This document shows, piece after piece, positions 6,134-11,787 of a DNA stretch of 32,267 nt (position 1 is the stretch's first letter; each line of letters begins with the position of its first letter). Below the pieces are notes generated by a model that worked only from the letters and a program-made list of their open reading frames with translations, made no database searches and had not been told where the DNA came from. Origin of the DNA: a virus; the IMG/VR virus record IMGVR_UViG_3300044858_002116, positions 1 through 32,267 of that record. The stretch is one strand, 5' to 3'. The position numbers and the translations under genes are program-made.

Positions 6134-6485
6134 TACGTTGACCCCACCAGTCCACTGTCACGTTGATCCGGCCTTTGTGAAGGGGGGCAAGCTCTTTGAA
6201 TGCGGCAGGAGAAAGGTCGATGAGTCCAAACCCATTCTTGCAGGCCCGGCAGAAGTCACGAACCCACACCCTGACACAGTCATCCGTCTTCTTGCGGCAC
6301 ACAGTTACAACGTAGGGTGTGTCCTTCCATCGCCACGTACCTACAGCCGCGTAGAATACCTTCTCACCAGAAAGGTAAGGAGAGCATGTCCTAAGGTATC
6401 CGTCATGGCACCGGCCACCACCTCCGTACCACGTCGCATCGTCAGAGCCAAAGAAAACACCTATTGCGAATAGCACTTCAATCAT
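6123..6485 (-). CDS. RlpA-like double-psi beta-barrel protein, secreted
   Basis: The 120-residue protein opens with a short hydrophobic segment (MIEVLFAIGVFFG), a possible signal or anchor, then ATWYG (17-21), which matches the start of RlpA/expansin-type double-psi barrels. The hallmark continues with VRVWVRDFC (71-79) and GLIDLSPAAFKELAPL (87-102), corresponding to the family pattern VxxxDxGP...DLSxAAFxxL. Six Cys in the barrel suggest disulfides and an exported protein. RlpA-type proteins act on or bind peptidoglycan, so this may modify the host wall. The start is ATG 6485 (GAGG upstream) rather than GTG 6497. It lies in the replication cluster, away from the lysis genes, which is unusual. 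Enzyme activity is not proven. Confidence 0.75.
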   Translation of the reverse strand: MIEVLFAIGVFFGSDDATWYGGGGRCHDGYLRTCSPYLSGEKVFYAAVGTWRWKDTPYVVTVCRKKTDDCVRVWVRDFCRACKNGFGLIDLSPAAFKELAPLHKGRINVTVDWWGQRNGR

Positions 6486-6711
6486 TGGTGTCCTCACTTG
6501 ATCTTCCGTTTATTACGGAGTTAGTCTTACATATATTACAAGTTCTGTAATCTCTATGCTCGTGCTTGGTTACGGGATCTGTCCTCTCCATGCCGAGTAA
6601 AGACTCATACTCTATACCAAACTGCCTACAGTATTCCCTAAGCCCAAGGCCAAGACTCTTAGCGTCCGCCTTGAAGATATCAACCGCGCTTAAAGCGTAT
6701 CTCTTTTTCAC
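6478..6711 (-). CDS. Small basic hypothetical protein (77 aa)
   Basis: The frame is open and in line with the leftward tiling. The start is uncertain: GTG 6711 (KKRYALSAV follows) is my choice, TTG 6726 is the alternative, and neither has a strong Shine-Dalgarno. It overlaps the upstream gene by 32 bases and the next ATG by eight. The 77-residue product has a charged helical first half and a CNIC pair followed by polar residues. No family is recognised. Confidence 0.55.
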   Translation of the reverse strand: MKKRYALSAVDIFKADAKSLGLGLREYCRQFGIEYESLLGMERTDPVTKHEHRDYRTCNICKTNSVINGRSSEDTND

Positions 6712-6913
6712 GCCACTTGTTCGCAAGGTCGAGGCCTATCTGCCTCGCTGAGTCCGGACCCAGAAGCTCCGTACCCCTCCCTACTACCTCCGACTGGGAG
6801 CTCTTGAAGTTGTACACTACCTGAGCTACCCACCCTGACTGACCGTAAAGCATAATAAGTTTCGCCACATTCTTGCCACCTATAGTTATAGCCAAGGTTT
6901 CTATTTCCTGCAT
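6680..6913 (-). CDS. Hypothetical protein (77 aa)
   Basis: ATG at 6913 overlaps the preceding stop (TGATG), with GGAG just upstream; GTG 6916 is a weaker alternative. The 77-residue protein has a beta-rich N-terminal half (residues 2-36, including VAQVVYNF) and a helical C-terminus ending in basic residues (WREKEIRFKRG). No family is recognised. The last 32 bases are shared with the next gene. Confidence 0.65.
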   Translation of the reverse strand: MQEIETLAITIGGKNVAKLIMLYGQSGWVAQVVYNFKSSQSEVVGRGTELLGPDSARQIGLDLANKWREKEIRFKRG

Positions 6914-7281
6914 CACGCTCCATACTCCCTCACGATCTCAGTAATAGTGTCATCATCCTCGCTTCTCGACACTTCCGACCACTTGTTCTGACCAAGCGCG
7001 ATGAGTATCGCAGCGTAGTTCATGGTGTCTATTAGTGCATCGTGAACCTCTGGAGTATACCACTCTCCCTCGATTGATACCCGGCCGTTGTTCACCGAGC
7101 CATTCATGGAGTTGGCAATCCGGTTCACCTTGTCCATGGCCATCCTGGAGAACACGCCGTGTGGACCAAGGTTCTCTACGTTGCCCGGACCATACGACTT
7201 CTGCCTGCTGACCATGATATCCCATGCTTCCTCGTACAGATCTGAGAAGTATTCCCCAAAGGAGTCTGGCACCTTACTCAC
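6913..7281 (-). CDS. DUF1599-like protein (nucleotide-modification-associated)
   Basis: GTG at 7281 has a strong site (AGGAGG, six bases upstream) and overlaps the preceding stop as GTGA. The 122-residue protein contains RQKSYGPGN (26-34), GVFSRMAMDKVNRI (42-55) and DALIDTMNYAAI (81-92). This pattern of a YG near the start, Asp/Arg helix and D-x3-D-x2-NYA matches the phage family I know as DUF1599 (nucleotide modification associated domain 1), which is helical and linked by context to nucleotide metabolism. A catalytic role is not shown. Alternative: a distant all-helical nucleotide pyrophosphohydrolase-type fold. Confidence 0.6.
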   Translation of the reverse strand: MSKVPDSFGEYFSDLYEEAWDIMVSRQKSYGPGNVENLGPHGVFSRMAMDKVNRIANSMNGSVNNGRVSIEGEWYTPEVHDALIDTMNYAAILIALGQNKWSEVSRSEDDDTITEIVREYGA

Positions 7282-7472
7282 TTCTTGCCTCCTATCACGT
7301 AGATCAGCAGGCCGAGCCCGACAGCCACAGTAGGGCGATCAACACCGACGCAGAGACCAGCTGCGAGAGCAGTAAGAAATCTACCACTGTTATTGGATAC
7401 GACCTTCTTAGTGGCCTCAACAACCCGTTGAGTCCTTGTAGTTTCTTGTCTTTCATCAGGCGTTGTCGCCAT
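7278..7472 (-). CDS. Small membrane protein (64 aa)
   Basis: ATG at 7472 has AGGAGG six bases upstream, so I reject the longer frame starting at 7526. The 64-residue product has a charged N-terminal half (about 1-28) and two hydrophobic stretches, 31-44 (RFLTALAAGLCVGV) and 48-60 (TVAVGLGLLIYVI), followed by GGKK. It may be a membrane protein with one or two passes. It starts inside the preceding gene by 17 bases and is followed by a GTGA-coupled start. The function is unknown, and the holin-like shape alone is not enough to call it a holin. Confidence 0.65.
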   Translation of the reverse strand: MATTPDERQETTRTQRVVEATKKVVSNNSGRFLTALAAGLCVGVDRPTVAVGLGLLIYVIGGKK

Positions 7473-7629
7473 TAGCGGCCTCCTTTGCCAGTGCATCAGC
7501 AGCTCGAGCCGCCAGTATGTGGGCATCCGGAACCTCCAGCTCCTTCAGCCTGGTGTGCAAGAGCTCAAACACCTTGGCCCATGACACAGCCAAGTCGAAG
7601 CTAGTCAGTCTTTTCTTCGGTCTTTGCAT
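7456..7629 (-). CDS. Small helical hypothetical protein (57 aa)
   Basis: ATG at 7629 follows GGAGG at five-base spacing; the longer frame uses a TTG without its own site. The 57-residue product has a basic start (MQRPKKR) and predicted amphipathic helices at about 12-30 and 36-52. No family is recognised. It overlaps the preceding nuclease gene by 29 bases and the next gene by 17. Confidence 0.6.
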   Translation of the reverse strand: MQRPKKRLTSFDLAVSWAKVFELLHTRLKELEVPDAHILAARAADALAKEAANGDNA

Positions 7630-7948
7630 CTTCTCCTCCAATCAAATCGAGGAAGTCCTGCTCCTCGATGATAACAACTACTCGCCGCCTAGCTCCTGAT
7701 CCGGGGGCATCCCCGACCACGAGCAGTGGCACCTGGTCTGCCTTCCTCGGTACCGCCGAGAGCCAGCGCCAGAACTTCTCGCTAAACATCTGGCCGCACT
7801 TGGCCTGGATGTTAAACTTCCCTGCCGATACGTCCTCAGGCCCGCCATACTGGCCGACCCTCTTCCCTCCAAACTTATGGGCCACCTCCCGCTCGAAGGC
7901 ATTACCCCTCGAGCGGTTGAGCCGACCCCTTCTCGATGCGTCACTCAC
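7601..7948 (-). CDS. PD-(D/E)XK nuclease-like protein (possible resolvase)
   Basis: GTG at 7948 has GGAGG six bases upstream and overlaps the preceding stop. The 115-residue protein has RGNAFEREVA (14-23), then GGPEDVS (35-41) and FNIQAKC (45-51). That order, with E19/E21, D39, then Q48-x-K50, fits a compact PD-(D/E)XK endonuclease of the kind used as phage Holliday junction resolvases or recombination nucleases. The usual Glu/Asp of the last motif is Gln here, a known but less common variant. The neighbouring ERF protein and Cas4-like nuclease support a recombination role. Confidence 0.65.
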   Translation of the reverse strand: MSDASRRGRLNRSRGNAFEREVAHKFGGKRVGQYGGPEDVSAGKFNIQAKCGQMFSEKFWRWLSAVPRKADQVPLLVVGDAPGSGARRRVVVIIEEQDFLDLIGGEDAKTEEKTD

Positions 7949-8270
7949 CTAGGTCCTCCAGGAAGACAGGCATCCCACGCCCGATGTAGGCACCGGCGAT
8001 GTTGTACTCGAAGTACTCCAGCGACTGGTCCCAAGCATCCTTAGATAGCTCTTTTCGCTCCTCGTCACTAGTGTCTACTCTGTTGTTTATTTCCTTGATG
8101 ATATCGTCTGCGATGATGTCGAGCATGGACTTCTTACTGTAGATGTATATGTACACCAGCCCACCTTCTGTGAACTGTTGACCGACACCAACGATGGCGT
8201 CGTCAAAGCCATCAGCTTTCCACGCCTCGATGTCTTCGAGGAACGTCATCGACAGCTCTCGCCTAGCCAT
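7941..8270 (-). CDS. Hypothetical protein (109 aa)
   Basis: ATG at 8270 overlaps the preceding stop by eight bases (ATGGCTAG), with GAGG upstream, so the longer frame beginning at 8363 is rejected. The 109-residue acidic protein starts with a basic stretch, has a beta-like stretch GLVYIYIYSKK and a long charged helix (about 58-85), and ends acidic. No family is recognised. It lies between the OB-like gene and the nuclease gene and is coupled to both. Confidence 0.65.
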   Translation of the reverse strand: MARRELSMTFLEDIEAWKADGFDDAIVGVGQQFTEGGLVYIYIYSKKSMLDIIADDIIKEINNRVDTSDEERKELSKDAWDQSLEYFEYNIAGAYIGRGMPVFLEDLGE

Positions 8271-8643
8271 TCTTCTTACCTCGTAGTGCACCGTATCGAA
8301 GAGGCGAGATGTCAGACACCAGCATGGTGTAATACATCTTACCGTTGTACTCTCGGTCCTCATTGAGCTTGCCTACAACGTGGACGTTTGGCCGAGGGTC
8401 CTTCTCTTGCGAGAGAGCCCACTCGTACACCTTGCCGACGTGGTCCTCTGCCTCCTTGTCGAAGAAGCGGAGGGTCACATACGCGTATCGGTCTGGGGCC
8501 GCATTGCTGCGATCGCCGTCAGCCCACTCCTCGTATGCTGCAGTCTGCATCGTGCCGTACACTTCGAGGTACGAGTTGCCGTTCTTGGATACCTTGTTGG
8601 TCGGCGACTTCTTGTCGCTTAGCCAGATGTCTAGTCTTGCCAT
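8263..8643 (-). CDS. Putative single-stranded-DNA-binding protein (OB-like)
   Basis: ATG at 8643 overlaps the ERF gene stop (TAATG). The 126-residue protein is rich in beta-type stretches: SYLEVYGTM, YAYVTLRFFDKEA, PNVHVVGKLNEDREYNG and KMYYTMLVSDISPL. The pattern of a strand-loop-strand ending in V-x-V-x-G-K-L and a later hydrophobic strand resembles OB-fold DNA-binding proteins. Being next to the ERF annealing gene strengthens the inference, since phage SSBs usually sit there. No clear acidic SSB tail is present. Confidence in the exact role is moderate. Confidence 0.55.
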   Translation of the reverse strand: MARLDIWLSDKKSPTNKVSKNGNSYLEVYGTMQTAAYEEWADGDRSNAAPDRYAYVTLRFFDKEAEDHVGKVYEWALSQEKDPRPNVHVVGKLNEDREYNGKMYYTMLVSDISPLRYGALRGKKNG

Positions 8644-9164
8644 TAGAACTCCATCCCATCAAACCTGTCCCCGGACTTCTTCGGTGCCGGAGTGTTGACC
8701 GCTCCCTTGACGATCTCCTTGGCCCTCTCCCATGTCTCCTCGTCCGTCTTCGCGTCGGCCTCTGGGTCGTCGCCTGTCGGGATGAGGAAGCCTGTGAGCA
8801 GAGCGTACTTCAAGGCTCCAGTAGCTGCCTTGTAAGCAGCCTTGTCCCCTGAGTCAGCTCCTGTTCCAACAGACTGGAAGTTAAGGGTCTCGCCCGTATC
8901 CCCGTCTGTGAGAGTCCATGTGTAGAGCAGAGTAATCGTGGACTGCTTACCGCTAGGCGTGAGCCCCATGTTCACGATGCCAACCTGCGATGGGGTCATC
9001 GAGATGTTTAGCTTCACCAGCTCAGCTCGAACCTTGTCCGCAACGGCGCTAGCCTGTACGAACTTGTACCCCTGGGCAGCGTTCGTCCCGCCCTTCTCAA
9101 CGTAGCCAACGGCCTGCATGACCTTGGCAATCTTGCTAGCTAGAGAGATCTTTTCTACTGCCAT
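8643..9164 (-). CDS. erf: ERF-family ssDNA annealing protein
   Basis: The 173-residue protein has the ERF signature GTGADSGDKAAYKAATGALK at residues 100-119, followed by the hydrophobic YALLTGFLIP and GDDPEAD. ERF proteins bind single-stranded DNA and anneal complementary strands during phage recombination and genome circularisation. The N-terminus (about 1-60) carries the usual basic helices, and the C-terminus is charged. The ATG at 9164 follows AGGGGGTAGT, a start context shared by other genes here. The nuclease gene just upstream would make the single-stranded ends, and the OB-like gene just downstream could coat them. Confidence 0.93.
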   Translation of the reverse strand: MAVEKISLASKIAKVMQAVGYVEKGGTNAAQGYKFVQASAVADKVRAELVKLNISMTPSQVGIVNMGLTPSGKQSTITLLYTWTLTDGDTGETLNFQSVGTGADSGDKAAYKAATGALKYALLTGFLIPTGDDPEADAKTDEETWERAKEIVKGAVNTPAPKKSGDRFDGMEF

Positions 9165-9165
9165 A

Positions 9166-9840
9166 CTACCCCCTGCACTTTGTTAGCCACTGGCAACCTG
9201 CACATGGCCACTTCTTATTGGGATCTTCCCGCTCACCGAGGGGAAGACGCCAGGGTATACGACCCTGACTTAGGAACTTGTTGCCAACCTCCAGAACGCG
9301 GAGTGCCTTGGCATACCATTCCTCGCCAACAGTATACTCCGCAATGCGGAAGTCGTCCTTGCTGACATACACAACCCTAGCAGATACGTCCGCGCCTGTC
9401 GAGTTCTGCCGGCACAGCGCATACGATGCAGCCTGGATTGCGTGCTCAGGCTTTGGACCTTTAAGATAGGAGAAGCCACGAGAGTTCATCGACTTGAGCT
9501 CAAGGACCTCTTCGTTAGTCTCCCCCTTCCACCGAACTAGGATGTCGATGTTGCCGGAGAAGTTCATCTCTTGCCACTCGATTGGAACCTCGAACTCGAT
9601 GGAATCAAAAAGCCCCGACGCTTCCAGCTTCTTGTACAGGACGTCAGCAATGACGTGACCCTGCTCAAAGATTCTGTAGAGCCGAGGCTCGAATGGATTG
9701 CTAGGCTCTACCCCGTTCGCAGAGTAGTACTGCGCACGCAGGCAGCCGCCTAGGGTGCTGCCTCTAAATGGTGTGGCCGACGGCCGCTCTGTCCTGGTAT
9801 TCTTTAGCCCCAGGTCGAAGGCTCCGGATACTGTATTCAT
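9166..9840 (-). CDS. Cas4/RecB-like PD-(D/E)XK exonuclease with Fe-S cysteines
   Basis: I use ATG 9840 with GGAGG five bases upstream; the TTG at 9852 gives only four extra residues. The 224-residue protein shows C33 in GGCLRAQYY, H62 in GHVIAD, D99 in GNIDILV, E114-L-K116, Q136-x3-Y140, and a terminal cysteine cluster (C213, C216, C222). That is the full layout of a Cas4/RecB-type nuclease with an iron-sulfur cluster. It would process DNA ends for ERF-dependent recombination. It is the first gene after the intrinsic terminator at 9851-9888, so it depends on readthrough or a promoter hidden in or near that terminator. Confidence 0.92.
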   Translation of the reverse strand: MNTVSGAFDLGLKNTRTERPSATPFRGSTLGGCLRAQYYSANGVEPSNPFEPRLYRIFEQGHVIADVLYKKLEASGLFDSIEFEVPIEWQEMNFSGNIDILVRWKGETNEEVLELKSMNSRGFSYLKGPKPEHAIQAASYALCRQNSTGADVSARVVYVSKDDFRIAEYTVGEEWYAKALRVLEVGNKFLSQGRIPWRLPLGEREDPNKKWPCAGCQWLTKCRG

Positions 9841-9850
9841 ATTCCCCTCC

Positions 9851-9888
9851 AAATAAAAGACCCACAGTGGGTCGGTCCACTGTGGATC
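9851..9888 (-). terminator. Intrinsic terminator between late and replication genes
   Basis: On the minus strand a 12-pair hairpin (9859-9870 with 9877-9888; one wobble pair) is followed by TTTTATTT (9858-9851). It lies after the C39 peptidase gene and immediately before the Cas4-like gene, both leftward. It would stop most transcription from the structural and lysis genes. The sequence has no obvious second promoter before the next gene. Confidence 0.85.
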
Positions 9889-9910
9889 TTAGAGCATGAG
9901 CCCTAGGCTG

Positions 9911-10483
9911 TCAACCCTTACGCACAATAAGGCACCGCTTGTAAGGTGCATCTCCCTTTGATGAGGCAATGGCCTTGAAGTCCGCCTCGCTTATGATGGC
10001 GGCAAACTTCTCTTTGCCCTTGCCTGACTGGGTCGGGTCGGATAGCTGCCACCCCACTGCCTCGTGGTAAGCGACGCAAACCATGTGACCCCAGGTCATC
10101 TTCTTTGACTTGAGCTTTTTGGCAAACGCATTCACTGCCATTGCTGTCTCAGGGTACCCTGCCGGGGCCTGGACATTGACGATGATCGCATGCCCTTTCT
10201 TCGCTGCGTTGACCACATCCACCCAGTCGGATGGATACCTGGCATCGCAGTCCAGTTTCTTGGAGTACTTAGCAAGCTGGCTTAGGTTGGTTCCCCCATC
10301 GGATACACCGTCCTTGTCAACCCGTCCGCTTGCGTTGGCCGCCTCTATCCCCTCAAGGGCAGAGAAGTCTTTCTCATACTTGTGTACCCACGAAGCTGCG
10401 GCGGCTACGGAAGACGGTCCGCAGTCATCTAGAATGCCGCCCTTCTCTATGTGTGGTAACTGGCTCTTTACTTGTAGCTTCAT
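9911..10483 (-). CDS. C39-like cysteine peptidase, probable endolysin
   Basis: The 190-residue protein has DDCGPSSVAAAASWV (19-33), with Cys21 as the likely nucleophile, then WGHMVCVAYHE (131-141) with His133 and LSDPTQ with Asp149, a Cys-His-Asp layout of papain-like C39-type peptidases. C39-like domains occur in phage endolysins that cut peptide cross-bridges. It lies three genes downstream of an XhlA-like holin candidate, so a lysis role is the best reading. No signal peptide is seen, consistent with holin-dependent export. The start context is GGGGTTAGTATG. Alternatives such as a virion maturation protease cannot be excluded. Confidence 0.75.
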   Translation of the reverse strand: MKLQVKSQLPHIEKGGILDDCGPSSVAAAASWVHKYEKDFSALEGIEAANASGRVDKDGVSDGGTNLSQLAKYSKKLDCDARYPSDWVDVVNAAKKGHAIIVNVQAPAGYPETAMAVNAFAKKLKSKKMTWGHMVCVAYHEAVGWQLSDPTQSGKGKEKFAAIISEADFKAIASSKGDAPYKRCLIVRKG

Positions 10484-10484
10484 A

Positions 10485-10847
10485 CTAACCCCTGTCTATA
10501 ATCTTTCTTGCGATTTCCAACCAGTTGTTTTCAAAGGTGAGACCCCTGTCGTCGACGTAAGCTGCGGCACCAGGCTTACCCTCGCCCACATATATGTCGT
10601 CGTAAGGGATGCCCCAGTCGCCTAGCATGCGCTCCATCTCATCGAGACGAGTTTGCCTGTCAGGCCACTGTTCCCATGCCCTTGCTGAGTGGATGAGTAT
10701 CTTGTACCCAGACTCTTGTAGCATGCTGAGCGCGTCAACGACACCGTTAGCAGGGACTATGGTGCCGAAGACGCGCACAGCTATCGTGTCATCGAAGTCG
10801 ACAGCTATCGTTCTGCTGAACTCTAGGTCGAGCTCGTTCTCGGTCAT
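10485..10847 (-). CDS. HAD-superfamily phosphatase-like protein
   Basis: The 120-residue protein carries the HAD nucleophile motif D17-F-D-D-T21, a Ser-containing motif II (HSAR) and motif III/IV as K-P-G-A-A-A-Y-V-D-D. Small phage proteins of this layout are HAD-like, sometimes polynucleotide-kinase-type 3'-phosphatases. The substrate is unknown. No cap domain is visible, in line with action on a nucleic acid end or macromolecule. The ATG at 10847 overlaps the exonuclease stop (ATGA) and lacks a strong Shine-Dalgarno, so translation is probably coupled. It sits between holin and C39 peptidase, an odd place for this function. Confidence 0.75.
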   Translation of the reverse strand: MTENELDLEFSRTIAVDFDDTIAVRVFGTIVPANGVVDALSMLQESGYKILIHSARAWEQWPDRQTRLDEMERMLGDWGIPYDDIYVGEGKPGAAAYVDDRGLTFENNWLEIARKIIDRG

Positions 10848-11560
10848 CTGTGTAGGATGTGCACCATTGGCTTGAGCTTGGCGTACACATCACGCAGCAC
10901 GAGGACGTCGGCCTCGCAGTGCTCTATGATCTTGGCGTACTTATCCTTGTCTCCATGGTCAGCATCGTCCCACGTGCGAGGATCGAGAGGGGTCTTCTTG
11001 TTCTGGACACCGAAGTACTTCGAGACGTTGTCAAGTGACTTACGCCCGATTGAGATAGAAGATCCCGACGCCTTGTACATTAGGTCCAAGTGCATTCGTG
11101 GCTCGTACGGTCGCATGCCGTGGTACAGCAAGCGAGCGTTCAATACCGGTACGTCAAACAACTTGGAGTTCCATCCGACTATCACGTCAAAAGTGTCTAG
11201 GTACTCACAGTAAGCCTTGACTAGGACGCTGTCGTCCTGCCAGTCCTTACCTGGGTGAGTGTCGTGGCTGTAAGTAACCACGTTCCCGAACGAGTCAGCA
11301 ACAGAGGCACACAGTACGCGGCGCCAGTTGCTGAACGTGGACTCGATGTCAAAGAACGCAATGTTAATCCCAACGAACTCGGGAGTCTTGGTCTTCGACT
11401 TCTTAGCTGGGAGGTGGTCCTCTATGATTTCCTCAACGTATCGCTTGTGGAACTTCTGGACCTGGTCCTTGCTCATGTTTAGCATTTCGCCTATCCGGGA
11501 GAAGGAAAGTCCCTGTTCCTTCATCGAGCCTACGCGCTCTACTAAGTTTGCTTTCGCCAT
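10844..11560 (-). CDS. DEDD 3'-5' exonuclease (RNase H-like) with N-terminal HTH
   Basis: The 238-residue protein has a helix-turn-helix-like N-terminus (about 15-41, LSFSRIGEMLNMSKDQVQKFHKRY), then an RNase H-like exonuclease core: FFDIES (D71, E73), VGWNSKLFDVP (D136), a central LDLMYK (D159) and HCEADVLVLRDVY (D218). These are the four acidic DEDD positions. Such proteins remove nucleotides from 3' ends and resemble the exonuclease domain found in phage polymerase-associated and YprB-like proteins. ATG 11560 follows GGAGG and overlaps the preceding stop (TAATG). Its role here may be DNA processing rather than proofreading, since no polymerase domain is attached. Confidence 0.82.
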   Translation of the reverse strand: MAKANLVERVGSMKEQGLSFSRIGEMLNMSKDQVQKFHKRYVEEIIEDHLPAKKSKTKTPEFVGINIAFFDIESTFSNWRRVLCASVADSFGNVVTYSHDTHPGKDWQDDSVLVKAYCEYLDTFDVIVGWNSKLFDVPVLNARLLYHGMRPYEPRMHLDLMYKASGSSISIGRKSLDNVSKYFGVQNKKTPLDPRTWDDADHGDKDKYAKIIEHCEADVLVLRDVYAKLKPMVHILHR

Positions 11561-11787
11561 TACTTACCTCCGTTGCTCGAGAGTACCTCTATGACCCTCG
11601 ATATAGCGGTTATGATAGACCCAATCACTGAGCCTATGATACCTACCCGCCACTTTAGCTCAAGCTCACCCGTCTGTCTAGCCTTCCGCACAGCCTTGTT
11701 CCCGGCCTGGTCTATCTCAACGACCCGAAGGCGCTCGTCGATAGCGTCGAGCCTGGAGAGCAGGATCTCGAACTGGCTCTTCGTCAT
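11560..11787 (-). CDS. XhlA-like holin candidate
   Basis: The 75-residue protein has an N-terminal coiled-coil-like segment (about 5-38, heptad-like Leu/Ile spacing), and a C-terminal transmembrane stretch (about 47-68, WRVGIIGSVIGSIITAISRVIE), ending in polar residues. This coiled coil plus single membrane helix is the shape of XhlA/haemolysin-type phage holins. It follows the tail hub and precedes the exonuclease, HAD and C39 peptidase genes, so a lysis role is plausible. The start overlaps the preceding stop (ATGA). Confidence 0.7.
   Translation of the reverse strand: MTKSQFEILLSRLDAIDERLRVVEIDQAGNKAVRKARQTGELELKWRVGIIGSVIGSIITAISRVIEVLSSNGGK

Noticed and set aside
9841-9852. TTG start at 9852 for the Cas4-like gene
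   Set aside because: It lies in the terminator tail and adds four residues only; ATG 9840 has GGAGG at correct spacing.
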